From contig NC_092566.1 in assembly GCF_037975245.1 (NCBI RefSeq), forward strand, positions 11,731,501 through 11,795,500: a DNA stretch of 64,000 nt. Reading direction: 5' to 3'. This DNA is from Apostichopus japonicus (lineage: Eukaryota; Echinodermata; Holothuroidea; Aspidochirotida; Stichopodidae). How positions within the stretch are numbered: position 1 is the first letter of the stretch; every line of letters starts with the position of its first letter. A model generated the notes under the pieces. That model was not told the origin of the DNA and searched no databases. It saw only the letters and a program-made list of their open reading frames with translations. Below are positions 1 to 13,260 of the stretch, in pieces. The position numbers and the translations under genes are program-made.

Positions 1-469
1 AATGTAGAGAGCTCCTATGATTTAACCTGCGTGAACAGTGTAGCAGTTCAATGTGAAGCAACCGTTTAAAAATATATTTATTACGTCTATATGTTTTATG
101 TACTGTAGGTTGTATTACTATTTCATTGTTAGCCCCTATATGAGTCAGTGCCCAGTGCTTTGAACTAGGTATAATTTAATATTGAGGCACAGCTTCTACA
201 TGGCCCACCCACTCTGCTCATTTGGCCCCCAGTAGGTACCTTTTTGGCATGTAAACAAATAATAATAACGCAAACCTAACAATTAATTTTCACCTACATT
301 CCCCATATGGCTTCACTTCAGCATTGATATATAGGCTACAGCTACCATCAGAATGCCCTAGTTTTAATTTACCTGTGTGAAACAATGAATAGAGTTGAGC
401 TTTAGAAAGTAACGTAAAGTCCTATTTTCCCCACAATGTTGATTTTACCTTTTTTGGGGGGAAACAAAG
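1..469. other. Intergenic or intronic sequence, no gene seen
   Basis: AT-rich sequence without a convincing reading frame, splice-bounded exon or RNA gene. The left end of the hAT-like repeat that follows could lie in here but I could not find its terminal inverted repeat. Confidence 0.5.
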
Positions 470-963
470 CATGAGATCTCAAAACAAAGAATGTTTAGAT
501 GCAACTTGCAAGGCCTGTGAATTGCCATTTCTGGTAATCCGGAGAGCATTATTGGCAAAAACTTTCTTGCTACCCTGTGTGCCAATTAACCAATGATGGT
601 GCTCAGCTTAGTGTCATGATGGTACCTTTTAGGAAATGGTCCACCGCTTAAAATTTCTTTAAAAAAGCCATGATATTAATGCACATCACTATCACTATGT
701 AACATTTGGACAATAAATGTTTCTCAATGTTCCTCAACTGTCCCCCCCCCCTGTCCCCAAGGGATTCTACCGAGGCTATGGCCCTGAAGTATCTTTAATA
801 TCATCAGGGGCCATAGGGCAGACCCCTGGACCCCACGTGATAAAGGCTGTGCACAAAGGCACCCACAGTGTGCAGTCACACACTCCTTCAGTTTGATCCA
901 TGTTCAGTCATTTGTTTCCCACCCCCACCCCACCCCCCTTTTCAATTGGGATTGACGCCCCTG
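470..963 (+). mobile_element. hAT-like non-autonomous element, right part
   Basis: The right end, GGATTGACGCCCCTG (ending at 963), matches the right terminus of the complete element at 40,617-41,756. An internal stretch around 565-620 (CTTGCTACCC...GTGCCAA...GATGGTGCTC) also matches the interior of that element near 41,635-41,675, and both have a poly-C run before the terminus. No matching left terminus was found, so this copy is truncated or its left end has decayed. The small open frames here (868-1086 and similar) are not coding-like. Confidence 0.55.
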
Positions 964-1419
964 ACAGTGGGAGTTCCTTCCAAAGGTCCAGAAAATAAAA
1001 TAAGTCATGGAAGACACTGCTTTAATAGAAGACACTGCAGTGGCTTGCCTGAACAGGCACTGACGGTAATTATGTTTGGTCCATAATTACTGTTCTAAAT
1101 GGTTGGTAACAAACCATCACCTTTCCATGTTCAATAGTTGCAATAGGCCTTTAACCTCACTTTTGATCTTACAGCTGTGGCATGTTAATATCTGCTTTTC
1201 AGAACAGTATAACATGAATTACAGTGTAGCAATTTATAAATGTAATCCTAGCATATAAGGAAAAGGACTTTAACAAGTTGCCACAGTACAGCTAAATCAC
1301 ATCCAATATCACAAGAGTATGGAATGCAACATGGGCAAAATCAAACAACAACAACATTTATTTCTATGATGACTACATGGATGGGAATCCACTCATTTTT
1401 TCTGACTCTACTTCTTCAA

Positions 1420-1850
1420 TGCAAGGTAACTTTCACATATCGCTATTTGTTAAAACTTTGCCATTCTACTTGTCAGAACTTCTTCAACCATATCACGCAA
1501 ATTGCAGTTTCATGAGATCACACAATAAATTACTTCTGTGTGAAAATCGCTCAAATCGATCATCGGGCAAAAGAGCTTTTGCTGCTGCTGCCCCTTGTCT
1601 GTGGAACAGCCTTCCAGAACATGTAAAACACAGTCCATCTCTTGCTTCTTTTACATACTCTCTCAAGACTCATCTGATGAAAACTGTTCAATTAATTGTT
1701 CACTGTTGCCCATATTTGCTTGCATTTTTGTCTTGTACTTTGTTTACTGTTCTTTGTTTTGCTGTCGCACTGTTTTGTCACTGCGCCATGAGCGTCTTTT
1801 TTGATGGATACCGGCACATTATAAATGTCCTTTATTATTATTATTAAACC
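1420..1850 (+). pseudogene. 3' end of a LINE (CR1/L2-like) retrotransposon
   Basis: The frame ending at 1847 reads RAFAAAAPCLWNSLPEHVK followed by a serine/leucine stretch and a short hydrophobic tail. This is the typical extreme C-terminus of non-LTR retrotransposon reverse transcriptase polyproteins (the AP-x-LWN-x-LP signature). The element ends in a TTATTATTATTATTA tail (about 1830-1847), a microsatellite-type 3' terminus known for CR1/L2-like elements. No reverse transcriptase core is found upstream, so the copy is 5'-truncated as usual for LINEs. Family assignment within CR1, L2 or Rex is inference. Confidence 0.75.
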
Positions 1851-2025
1851 TGTAACTTATGGTCAGCGCAGAGTAACTTTGCTATGAACTACTGAGAACT
1901 ACCAAGAATTATAGTAAATACTCTACAAAAGTAAATCAAACTACATCCCACCATCAGTAGGGATTTGTCTTGCAGTAAGTACAATGACAGTGTTAAGTCA
2001 CTTCAAACTGATATTCATCCCTCAC

Positions 2026-5000
2026 CTGTGACAGTCTCCATGGATTGTGGACACCAGAACGTTTAGACCTTCTGCGTCCTAGTGATCCAAAGCCTACACA
2101 TTCCATAGCCAATCCTGGAAAATACCTTGGGCAATAAATCACTTGAATGTTCAATACCATCAAGCTTATGAATAATTGAGAATCTTGTAGTAATACTCAA
2201 TTAGGTATGGTAGACATTGCGACATGTAGAACCATGTTGTATATGGCAAGGTGTTGCCAACAGCAAAGTCAGTGTTCAGAGTCAATATCAAGGAGATTTC
2301 CAACACGCATAAATAGAAATACTCTACCATATGTTATTACTTTTTATAACCCTCACATGATTGTTACATGGGTTGGACATTTACGTGACTACATTTCTGA
2401 ATTTGATTTACTTCGAAGAATTTAACCAATGTTGCCATTCAGTTAAATAGTGACATAGATGTTTAGACAAGACCAAATGGAGTTCAACACAATCAAATAA
2501 TCAATCCTTTTACAAGTGACAAATTTCATGTCCAGGGGCTCAGGCTATGGCACACAAAGTCAAGACAGATGAGGAGTAGCAATAAGCAGCTGACAGTTCC
2601 AAACTGTTGCTAGCATGATTTAAGCAACAAATGATGGCTTGAACTCTGCCTCACAATTAGTAATGTTATTGCCCTCATTTTCAATGACAAAGGCTTATCA
2701 CAACTTCCAAGACACTCTGAGATTATGATGCATCCAATATGAAAATATAATATACACAATGCAATGTCACTGTTAACAAAGTAACTTAGTCACTAAATTC
2801 CTTATTGAAATCTGTTAGAATAAACCGGTTGCCCTTGCTGACTACTATCCCAGCAGCAGGGTTCACATTTGCTACTGCTTCTGGAATTTACAGTACAGTA
2901 GCATAGTTATCATATACACTATTTTACTGTAACCTTCTGACCAGCATCTTGTTGCCTACATGCTGTACTTACATATTTATTTCACTGCAAATTACAGGTA
3001 CCCTGGCAGTGGCAACACAGCATGCCATAAACATGAGCTATGACCCTTGACCTTGCAGCTAATGGGTAACTGGAGTACTTGTTGCCATGGGTACATCAGG
3101 TGTCACTGAGGCCTTAAATGGAAACACAGTCGTATTATGATAGTTCTACTGTACATTACAAGCTCCTGAGGAGGTCAAATTATCTGATAGGCTATAACAT
3201 AGATGGTGATATAAAAGTCCCCTGAAATAATCAAAGGTAACCATAGGTCAGTTTAATGTCATAAGAACACTTCAACTTGTTACCAAATGCTAAAACTGAA
3301 GTTGGATTTTAATTTTTTCAGTTATCATAAGTTTTTTCATTTAAGGCCCATGTCTATTTTCTACTTTGTTACGATGCTGAATGCTCAGTAACCTTGGCAA
3401 TCATGCTGCCATACGTGTGTGCGTGTGTGCATGTGCCGGCTAGTTTTGCAAACATTATATCTCAATAAACGCAAATTGAATCAATGTCACACTTAGTAGG
3501 TAGATGCCTCTTGATGTGTAGATGTGCCCTATTGTTTTTGATTCCCATCTCATAAAAATTAATGAGTCCCATGGGTGGAGCTTAACATAGAATTCTTAAA
3601 ATGTCAATATCTATTCAACTGAATGTCCCATTTTGTTCAACTTGGTATAATGTAACTACAAAGTAAGAACTGTATGTTCTTTGCCAAAAAAATTTACCTC
3701 AGTAATATTTATGAGTGGGTGGGCTTAATTGCAAATCGTCAAAAAGTACTTGTAAACATGATATCTCAACAAACACAAGTTGAATCAAATGTCATACTTG
3801 GTAGACAGATGCCCCATGATGTGTGGATGTGCCCTATTAATTGTGGTTCTCATCTCATGAATACTTATAAGTGGGCAGGACTTAACATAAATTTAACATA
3901 AAATGTCAGTATCTATTCAACCATATATCTGATTTAGTTCATACTTGGTATGGTGATGTAACTATATATAGTAACAACATGGTAATTTCGAACTAAATTG
4001 AGATTAATATTCATTAGAGGGAATTAATGGAAAATTGTCCAAACATTGCTTGTAAACACAATATCTCAAAAACCACAAGATGAATCAATGTCATAATAGG
4101 TAGGTAGATGCCCCATGATATTTAAGTGGATTGTTTTGGTTCCCATGCCATAGATATTTATAAATGGCTTTACACATGCACTTGGATAATACAATGTAAG
4201 TATATAATTGCATGCTCATAAGATCAGAAAATTTGAGCTCATTAATATTCATGCATGTATTTTTGTTATACTTTAGAGGGCTTTCGCTGATTATGGTGAG
4301 ATTTGTTATCAGATTGTTGGAGACTTATAATTGTTGCATAAATGTTGGAATTAAGAAAGTGTTACATCTACTATTTTTTCAGGGAGTAATTACCGGTCAA
4401 CATTTTGCAGGCTAACGGAATTTGTTTCTAATGGAACATTGGAAATTGTATGTTTCAGTATAGAAAAACTGCCGGCTACACATGTTTGCATTACGTAGCA
4501 ACTTGCCTATTTGGCATAGCAATTAGATGTTGCGAAAGCATATAAATTATTCCCATTCTAAGCCACTTCATGTCCTTGAACGGAAATTTACAACTTGTGC
4601 TAGAATTAGTTAAAACTGATTATATTATAACAAATTGCTATATCATGCATTATTCAACCGCATACTCTTTTTTATTTCTACACTACTGTTTATTTCACCA
4701 CTTCATCAAAAATTCAACTGCCACTTGTTTTTCATCCACACAGAGCACACAAATGGTTTGTTTTACTTTGCAATACTAGTCTGGAACTTACAAATAGACT
4801 ACCTTTGTTGTTTGGTAGATCAGGGAGTTGAAACAGAACTCCTCAGTATTTACCCCAGTGTTTGCCACAGTTGTGACACACTCTGTCCATACCTCAACTC
4901 CATCTGACCGCCATCCTAGGTGCACACACCGTCACCATGCCTACAAATGCAAACCTCTTTAAGGTACATTTTAACCCATAAATTTGGTACCTCATCAGGA

Positions 5001-8000
5001 TGTTAACTTCTTATATACTGTTTGTTATTCTGAACGGATCATGAAAATCATTGTCAATCAACTGCCTCAACAGGAACAACATAAAGTAAATATATGCCTA
5101 GAAAAATACTGTAATAATGAGATGCGTTCATTGAATGTAAGTTGATGAGTACATGCAATTGGTTACATGAATATAAATCTTTCATGCTATAACATGATAT
5201 TATACCTGGATTTAAGTAGCATTAAGTAAATATGACTGGCTGGCAGATACAGTATTCCTTGAAATTCAAAACTTACTCTCTTTCAAGCCTGCACACAACA
5301 ACATATTCAACATTTAAAAAACACACTGAGCATATATAGTTCTGACTCATTTCAAACCTCAAACAACGTGAAGAGCAGATCTATGATAAAATGGAAACAC
5401 TATTGTACTGAAGCAAATGCCTATCGTTCGGAGTATATCAGCACATTATTAAAATGAAGACAATAGCATTAATCACATCTGCACCAATGTTTTAAGTATG
5501 TTCCTAAAACATGAATGTAGTATTGCTAGATAGACATGTCTGCAGACTTACTATAGATTGGCTGACAAGTAATGTTCCCCTCATGCTGGCAAAATCCTCT
5601 CAGCTGTGAAGCTACCTCATTGATATGCTGAGAATGTCTTTAAGGAAGCTCTATAAATCTCAGACCCTGAACAGTAGTGATGTATAGGCTTTTATGACTG
5701 CTAAGTTTAATAATACAACCATGGTTTAATAACATGATTGAGGAAGTTGTTGAAATGCCATCAGCTTCCTGGTTGTAGCTCAGTATCTGTCATATACCCT
5801 GGATCACAATACAAAAGAATCCAGCAAAGAAGCTGGATCATAAAAAAACACTATCAAGTTAGACAATCTTTGTTGTTCTTTGTCCCATTCTAATATGTCA
5901 GAAGTCAACCATTCTTTCTCAACACCTCTCACTCTCTTAGAAAATTTCACCACCCCAATTGGGGATCATTACATTACTATTTTGACAAACAGAATTTGTT
6001 TTCCTTTTTTCTGCATTTGGCAACAAGAAAAGCAAACATTAACCTTACAGGTTGAGGAGAAACTTCAGGAAACTGAAATACCGGAAATGTGTAACTACAG
6101 TCTCCATCCAGTCCTCCACCCCCCTCACCCCCTCCCCCAACCTTTACATTTCAAAATCCTGTCCTACAAGCAACATATACATGCAAAGCTTATGGTTACT
6201 TTTCTTCATCTTCATTACCTTTACTGTCTCTCTAAGGTCCAAATAGACTATGCTTTATCTTTCATTCTTTCCACTATGTAACCAGGGATTATCAACTCCC
6301 ACTCAGCAAAGACCTGGTAATTTGGAAGGTTTGTTACAACACAGAAGAGTCTCTCTGCATAAAACCTCAAAATCTGTTTTCTACGACAGTAGGTACATCT
6401 ACGAGCGTTCATCACAGACTCTAGATGAGTTCAAAGAATGCTCAAGGACATAATATAAACAAGATATTGATTAAATTTCAATCATCCTCAAAAGTCGGCC
6501 GATCAATTGGCAAAATAGGTAATAAGGAGTTGGTTTTCTGAACTATCCTTGATTATTCCTTTCTTCTTCTTCCCTGAAACCATAACCTTAAATCAGCACA
6601 TTAATGTGCTAAGGAAATTAAAATCTGCATTTGGTATCTTGTCACTATGTTCATATTAAACCCTTAGTGGATAGATATGGTATATTAACAGAATGTGATT
6701 TTTTTAAAACACCAGTTATACCAAGAATGATGAAATTTTATCCAAACAGACAAAGGCTAATAATTGCAGTTAATTTGGGGACATTACAGTTTATAGCAAT
6801 GGACCAAATGGTTACAACTATCATATTAGGAGTATCGACATGGATGCCAAGTGCAACTCTCTACGTGTGAAGTTAGGATGAAAAAACCTACAACCAATTG
6901 ACAAGAACATATGCTACACTAGTGCTTAAAGTGTCAATAACCTGAAATGTGGCACCAAAAAGCAGATGCCCAACAGGCACCAGCTTATCCGTTTATAAGA
7001 AAATGAAGTCTTTATTTTCCATACCCTCCGAGTCTGTCCTTAGAGACCAATCTTACAGCTGAAGATCAGGGGAATTCTTAGCAACCAGGATATGGTTTCA
7101 TTGAGAGGCCTAGCAAACTGTTTTCTCTGATTCTATGGCATCAATGCAAGTACACTACTAGGTTGGATGCATTTGCAACAACAGTGTTCCAGCTAGTGAT
7201 GCTAATTCTCTAGTATTATAACTGTTGTAGTAGTCTGCTTACTTATTAGTACCAATTACTGTTAAAGATAATACTATAATGCTCAAGCAAAGATAATGAT
7301 CTAGTAACAACACTGTAAAACAGCAAAATATTTACTGTTATGCTGAAAACGTATCAATTAAATGCTCTGGATATGGTAATATTCTTAATATATTCTTTTT
7401 GATGTTCATGTTCCACTAATAATGTTACTATTACTGATGGAGGTTGTAGTATTAATATTTTTCTGTGGCAATGAAAAGGTATTCTTAACATATATGTTAT
7501 TAATCCACTGTATAAATAGGGTAGGTATTTAACAAGCTATCAAAACAAATGAACTTGAATGAACAATCTGCATTGCATTGATCAAAATGATTTAGTTGGT
7601 TGAAAGTTTCAGGCAAAAGATGCATTCTTTTCAGATGTTGATGGTTCACAGCCATATACAGTATATACAACATTTTGATGCAAAATCTTGGTAATTTCTA
7701 ATGAATTTACTAATATATTAGGCTCAATGATTTTACTTGCGACTTTCAGGTGAAACGGAAATCATCAATCATCAATATTTAATTCAGGGCAATTAAATAA
7801 ACAATAGGTTGAGTTTAGCTGGACTCTGAGTTTGAATCTAAAGCAGAGTCCTGAACAATCAAGTCCCGGTTCTGCATAGCCAAGTCAAATTAGAGTCTTC
7901 CATTCTTCTGACTTATTAGTGTTAAACATGGAACAAATGATCCCATTCAGTTATTCACATTAGCTGAATATTAATTGACTATTCCATACTGAATGGATTA

Positions 8001-11000
8001 GTCCAGTACTAATTGTTTGCTCAGTAAACCCTTACTATCATTTGGGAGACAATGAGTCCCATGAATAGTCAATAGCATTAGAGTGCATGTACAGTTATTG
8101 ACAGTGCTACACCACTATTCTGTATGCTGCTAACAATGAGGATGACAGACCATATCCCACCAGTTCTTTCTGTTATGAACATGACTTCATCACATACACT
8201 CAATATAACTGTGTATTCGTCAAAGAAAACTGTAATAAAGTATAATCAAGTCGCTGCCAGTAGCTACTTCCGATCACTTAAATAGCATTTATAACTGTTT
8301 TGCCCAAATTCACAGAAAAACATCGCAAACACACGAAAAGGAAGATGAAATTAGAGAGGGACCTGTCGAGGGACCATATCAGTGCATTACAACATATGAT
8401 GAGTTCCACTGACTGGGATATGTTCAAGAATAGCTCGGACAGCCTTGATGAACTGACTGAACTAACCTCTGACTATATTACATTAGTTTAGTAGCAAAAA
8501 GGATCAGGATCAGGAGGAACACTCAAGTCCCCATCTATGAACCCTATAGGAGAGAAATAAAAACTGAAGACACAAACACTCAGACCCGATTACAATATTA
8601 GTGCTTGTCCAAAGCATTCTTAAACCCATTCACGCTACTTGCAAGTACAACTTTCTCAGGCAAACCGTTCTACTCATTCACAACCCTATTAGAAATAAAG
8701 TTATGCCGAATATTAATCCTACTTTTGTGACTTTTGGAGTTTAAGACAATGAACTCTGGTACAACTACTATTAGCAAAGATGAAAAAGTCGGTGAAGGAT
8801 AAATTGTCAAAACCATACACAATCTTGAAAACCTGAATCAAGTCACCACGAAACCTCCTAAGCTCCAGTGTGGTGAGATTCTTCAGCGATTAATGTTTAC
8901 CAAAGAAAGTAACATCTGTCTCTGAAATGATGACGCGACTTCCAACAGATAAAAGGATAAAAGTTTTACTGAAGGAGAAGAAACTGGCAACTGATGCAAG
9001 GGACAAAGCTAAGAGAAATCGGATACAGAGGGAAATCAACAGACTTGTTCACAAAAACAGAAGTCAGCTGTTTACCGTTAAAAGCTCGAACTCTAACAGC
9101 CTATGGGACTTAATCAAGACAGTTCGAGAACCTGAAGAGAAAGAAACAGTTTTTATTTCTAAGGAACTCATTGGGCAACTTAGTGATCATTTTGGATGTT
9201 TCAACTCAACAGTTATAAAGATGTGATCCTACACAAGGTGTTTCATCGGGCTGTGACCAAATTCCTTGGTGGGTTCTTAAGTTTACTCTGGTGAACAAGC
9301 TGGCAATTTTTACACATATTTTAAATGAAAGATTGAACCAATGTCACATACCCAACTTCTGGAAGAATGCCGTAACATCCCCAATACCTAAGGCTAAAAC
9401 ACCTTCCTCGGTCAATGACTTCAGACCCATAGTTATTGCCAGTATAAGCTATAACTCTATGCAGAAGCTTTTATTATCATATTTAAGGAATGCCATTGGT
9501 ACACTTGGTGAACAATGTCAGTTTGCTTATAGGAAGCGGGTTTATTGTACGGATGCCGTCCTCACATTAGTCCATAATATTGTTCACCCTCTGAATCATG
9601 AAAAGCACAAGCATATCCAAAGTCATTTTTTTTTATTTTTCCAGTGCTTTTAATACTGTACTACCTACTCAGATACTTCATGATTCAAATACCTTTGTTA
9701 AGATATCTGGATTATGGACTGGCTGGCTGATTTCATGAAAGGGTGGTCAAGACAAATTAAATTGAATGAAGGTTTATACAACAAATCTGAAATCAGTGTT
9801 GAGGTCCCCAGGGAGGTCCATTATCAGCACTGTTATTTACAGTTAACACTGACGAAAATAAGATCACAATCTAACTGTCCTGTCATCAAATATGCAGAGG
9901 ACACAGCAATCTCTGTTAGAATATCTAAATCCTCACATAATGTGGATCAAAGTAATTATGAATCTATGGTATCTCATGTTGCTACTATCTGTGATAAAAA
10001 AGAACTTACTTCTGAACTCAAAGAAATCTAAAGAGATGATTTTTGAAAATTCCAATATTAAACATGAGGGCCTACTCACTGCCAAAGCAAGGAAAACTGT
10101 GATACAGGGTGCCAACGTTAACTGTACTGAACAGATGATGTATTTAGGGGTGTGTATAGACAATAAGCTATATTTTATGTGTCAGATTTCCAGAATTTTA
10201 AGGAGGGTTTATTATATCATTTCTACTTTATCTTTTATTGTGCCACATTTTAAGTTAGACGTAAGAATGGATGTTTTTATTGCCCACATATAACCTCATA
10301 TTACTGTATATACGCTGTTCCTTCATGAAACCATTTTTTACTTATAAAGGATCAGAAAAAAATTAGAGCCTCGTTACTGTGCCAAACTTTTTAGCCTAGA
10401 TGTTAACACCCTTATTAACCAAGTTAACAATGCAGCTATGAGAGATTTTTAAAAACTTTCTCATAAAATCCATTGAGACGAAAAACACCCACTAAAACGA
10501 GGTGAAGTCATTGCTACATCAGACTAATTATAATTTGAGAAATAGGACAATTACTTTAAAATTTAGAATGTTTTAAAATTTCTTTCGTTTATATCGCTGC
10601 CATATTTATTCAGGGTGTTGTTCCACAAAACCTACTTTAATTCATTTATTAACTTTTGATTTATTATTTGTACAGTATATATTACATGCTCTTTTAAGCT
10701 TTATAACTGTAAATGTTTTCATATATCCTATTTATACTGGATTTTTAATAAACTTGAAAACTTTCCAAAAAATTAAATACAAAGTAATCTTAACATCTCA
10801 AAATGACTTCAATCCATTTCCAATCATGAATGTGAAATAAAATTCTAGCTTGAGAAGAAACTATTTTAAACGTTAACTAAGAGGTTAAGGTAATGATATC
10901 ATACGGACTACACAATGTTCTATAGACAGTCAGTGCAGTTGAGCAGCACAAACAAGAAATACCTTGTCTTTTTCTTGGTGTAACAGACCGACGGCCCGTG

Positions 11001-11214
11001 TTAAAGTTGTTTCTTCTAAATGAGCTGTTGTTGGTTCAGAAGATCCCTTCCTAATTGTTTGCTCCTTTTCAATCTGGAGAAAGTCAAGACTCTGCGATAT
11101 TTCCCAAAGATACATTGCAGATGATGAGATGACAAGCCAGGCCAGCATAAAGGTAACAATCAGAGTCTGCATAATAGCCTCCAACGTCATCTGTAATGCT
11201 CTCATTTTATTCAT
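2026..11214 (-). CDS. Candidate minus-strand spliced gene with one transmembrane segment (unrecognised)
   Basis: Four splice-bounded exons, read right to left: 10,963-11,214 (84 codons, phase 0 to 0), 7,057-7,117 (phase 0 to 1), 5,552-5,627 (phase 0 to 1) and 2,026-2,114 (phase 1 to 0). Each has a CAG acceptor and a GT donor (gtattt, gtaaga, gtaagt, gtgagg). The first exon starts at an ATG directly after the acceptor and encodes a hydrophobic span (TLIVTFMLAWLVISSSAMYL, about residues 17-36) followed by a polar acidic stretch. The last encodes a basic patch (GRRRSKR). The phases of 5,627 and 2,114 fit each other. Those of 7,117 and 5,627 do not, so at least one exon is missing between them; a weak candidate is near 6,300-6,410. 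It could be the 3' continuation of the gene at 19,240-29,797, because that gene leaves in phase 0 and 11,214 enters in phase 0. Product not recognised; individual exons could be chance. Confidence 0.4.
2115..3440. other. Intronic or intergenic sequence, no gene seen
   Basis: Low-complexity AT-rich DNA. The frame at 2207-2425 has no recognisable content and no splice context. Nothing else supported. Confidence 0.4.
3440..4180. repeat. Three-copy tandem repeat, about 300-bp period
   Basis: Three diverged copies start near 3,448, 3,754 and 4,058. Each contains the same ordered words: ATATCTCAA, then TTGAATCAA or GATGAATCAA, then GTAGATGCC, then a GATGTG-type word and CATCTCAT or a relative, with a GTCAATATCTATTCAAC-type block between copies. 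Copies differ by substitutions and small indels, which indicates an old array. The frame at 3674-3901 lies within the array and is not a gene. Confidence 0.7.
4181..5551. other. Intronic or intergenic sequence, no gene seen
   Basis: Two overlapping frames (4570-4779 and 4635-4907) have unstructured hydrophobic compositions and no domain or splice context. I see no RNA gene or repeat with clear ends. Confidence 0.4.
5628..8282. other. Mostly intron, with one weak exon candidate at about 6,300-6,410
   Basis: Apart from the exon at 7,057-7,117 this stretch is AT-rich intron-like DNA. Around 6,288-6,450 both strands are open: the plus frame follows a pyrimidine tract and CAG acceptor near 6,288, while the minus frame encodes a C-x2-C stretch bounded by a weak GTCTTT donor. 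I cannot decide which, if either, is real. Confidence 0.35.
8283..10765 (+). pseudogene. Decayed LINE (non-LTR retrotransposon) reverse transcriptase gene
   Basis: Broken frames at 8300-8491, 8927-9226, 9291-9653, 9714-10031 and 9892-10293 together resemble a LINE ORF2. The first (DELTELTSDYI near its end) looks like the linker after the endonuclease. The second is the basic helical connector before the reverse transcriptase, ending in LWDLIKTV. The third contains the early palm signature around IPKAKTP...NDFRPIVI (about 9,390-9,435), and the fourth has YAEDTAI (about 9,890-9,910), a changed version of the catalytic F/YADD box. The 3' region ends near an AATAAACTTGAA word at about 10,750. Frames shift several times and the catalytic box is altered, so this copy is dead. 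The segment at 8,520-8,880 interrupts it on the opposite strand. Confidence 0.75.
8520..8880 (-). mobile_element. 3' fragment of a second LINE, inserted antisense
   Basis: Read on the minus strand, this piece starts with LTTLELRRFRGDLIQVFKI and, after a degraded stretch, ends with NGLPEKVVLASSVNGFKN. Both are characteristic of the C-terminal end of LINE reverse transcriptase proteins. A tryptophan codon before NGLPEKVV has become TAG. Its orientation is opposite to the LINE that flanks it, so it looks like a nested insertion or a later rearrangement. Confidence 0.7.
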
Positions 11215-12639
11215 CTGAAGTAGATGTATCCACAAACACAGTATAGAATGTCATCTCAATGCTCCTGAGACACGTATTAGTGCTAATATTTATTACCCAC
11301 ACTACTCCTCGGCCAGAGGCAAAATTCAGATGACTGAAAGCGACTGATGATGATGTTGATGATGAAAAGATGAAACCTTACCTAGAAGAGGCAGCACTCC
11401 TCAACAACAGCTAGCACAGAGCTGCTATATAATGATGCTGGTACATTCATAAGAAAAGTCTAACACAACACATAACTTTACAACTCTCTCCATAAGCACT
11501 ACACTGTTCTGATGAACAGATCTGTAACTCTCGACTTGACAGGCAACTTTGGTAGAGTCGACTCAAGTGCACAAATTAACATTCCTCTCTAACATGCAGT
11601 TTCATCTCCTCCCAGAGAAAGAAACTCATTTCCTGTTAAATATTGCAGCAAGACCTAAAAAAAAAAACAGAACAGGACAGGACAGGCAATTGCGACCAAT
11701 CCATGGGATTCAGTTTAACATGTCTTTAAAGTCTTCTGCTGCAGAGTAATGTGATGTGCCTCCCATATATCACTGGAAGAATGTTTATGTTAGAACTAGC
11801 TCCAGGCAACTTCTCACTAGCACCTTCGTCATCAGGCTTCAAAGAATTTTACAAGCTGGCAACTCCTGTTATGGGAGAGGTATTCCTATGCTATAATTAG
11901 ATTCCCATTTAACTTGCTTAAAATGAAGACATTTGTTCTTCAATGGTCTGAACAAACTGGCAGAACCTAACAAACTACATGAAATGATGATACGGTTTGT
12001 GAGTTGGAAAGATAAACAACATTGAACAGCTTTATGCCTCGGTCAACTTTGGTCAACAGCAGTCAATTAAGAGTGAACATGATTAGATGAAATTCCACTA
12101 GATGATGCTAAAAGAGCTTCTGGTCCAATTGCCAGCAAGCTGTTTGTCATTTGAAACCGAGTGTGTTTGCTATTGGAAGTACTTTCTCAAGTCGCTGTTG
12201 TTTAAAGGAGGGTAGGGTGTTGCCAAAGACGATTAACAAAACTATGCAAATATGTACCATAAATTATGTTTGTATTAGGTGGTTGATAAGATATTTTTTC
12301 ATGGGTGAGCTCCATATATTGTCGTGATTGACAGACCTAGCATTGCTTACAAAGCATGCCTCCCTATGTTTCAGAAGTATTGTTCTACAAACAATTGTTA
12401 TTGTACTGTTGTTGTAATTTAGCAGGGCGCTGACACCAAGCTCCTTCGAGTAGCCCAGCACCAAACATACTGTTGACAGTGGGTGAAACAAACTGAATTG
12501 ATTCCCATCACACATATCTCACAGCAAACATGGAACCTTCAAAATCGCATCAAGGCCAATCATATGTTAGGAACCTTGAAATGCTTTTGTATAGTTGATG
12601 GAATGTTGGTCATTAGTCAAGTGGTAAGTTCAATAGTTC
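11215..12639. other. Intronic or intergenic sequence, no gene supported
   Basis: The minus frame at 12264-12515 and the plus frame at 11549-11749 have no recognised domain and no good splice sites at their edges. A GATGATGATGTTGATGATG microsatellite-like word lies near 11,345. Confidence 0.4.
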
Positions 12640-13260
12640 ACCCGTAAAACCTGGACACATCAGGAGTGGATAATGTCCAAACATGAACAAATTTGGGAAA
12701 TAAAGGCAAATGATCACATTTCATTGAGGGGTGTTGCCCTGGGGTCATTGAAGGTGACACCCATGTAAATGGTAGTACATTCTGGGGCATATTTAGACTA
12801 TAATTCAGGTCTATGTCAGTAGCTCCAAAAGCAAGATCGTGCAAATAAAAATTAGTAAATCCAAAAATTTTCCCCCAACTGATTGAAGTAGCAGACTGAA
12901 CCTTTATGGGAAGGATAGAGGCAAATGAAGGATGTTATATATATGGAGTGCTACCTTTGAGTCAGTGAAACCATGGAAACTATCTCCCATTGTAGCTCTA
13001 AATAGCTAGTAAAATAATTCAAATTTCAGACTGACAAAGGATGGTGCCTGAGTGTGTTACAGGAAGGACCTGACACAAATCAAAGATATTGTGAAGGAGT
13101 TGATGCTACCCTGGGGTTGTTGTAGAGGGGGGTGGGGTCATTCTGCGGAAAAAATAAAACTGTAGATGTCAAATGTTGCATTCTGAGGCCTAACAGACAA
13201 TAAATAGGTCTATGTAAGTAGAGCTAATAAATACTTATTTATAAATATTTGTGTATTTTG
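12640..13260 (+). repeat. Interspersed repeat family (copy 1)
   Basis: Contains two diverged copies of a block with the words ATTCTGNGGC, then ATTTAGACTATAATTCAGG-like, then TCTATGTNAGTAG, then GCTAATAAATA. The same block recurs at 35,150-35,450 on the plus strand and at 35,690-35,910 on the minus strand. The GTTGCCCTGGGGTCATTGAAG word (about 12,733-12,751) also recurs near 35,287. Probably a non-autonomous transposon family; ends were not defined here. Confidence 0.55.

Noticed and set aside
6250-6453. Plus-strand exon after a CAG acceptor near 6,288
   Set aside because: No GT donor follows, and the opposite strand is open too, so neither reading could be preferred.
12264-12515. 83-codon minus frame
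   Set aside because: No domain, no splice context, and no relation to the exons on either side.
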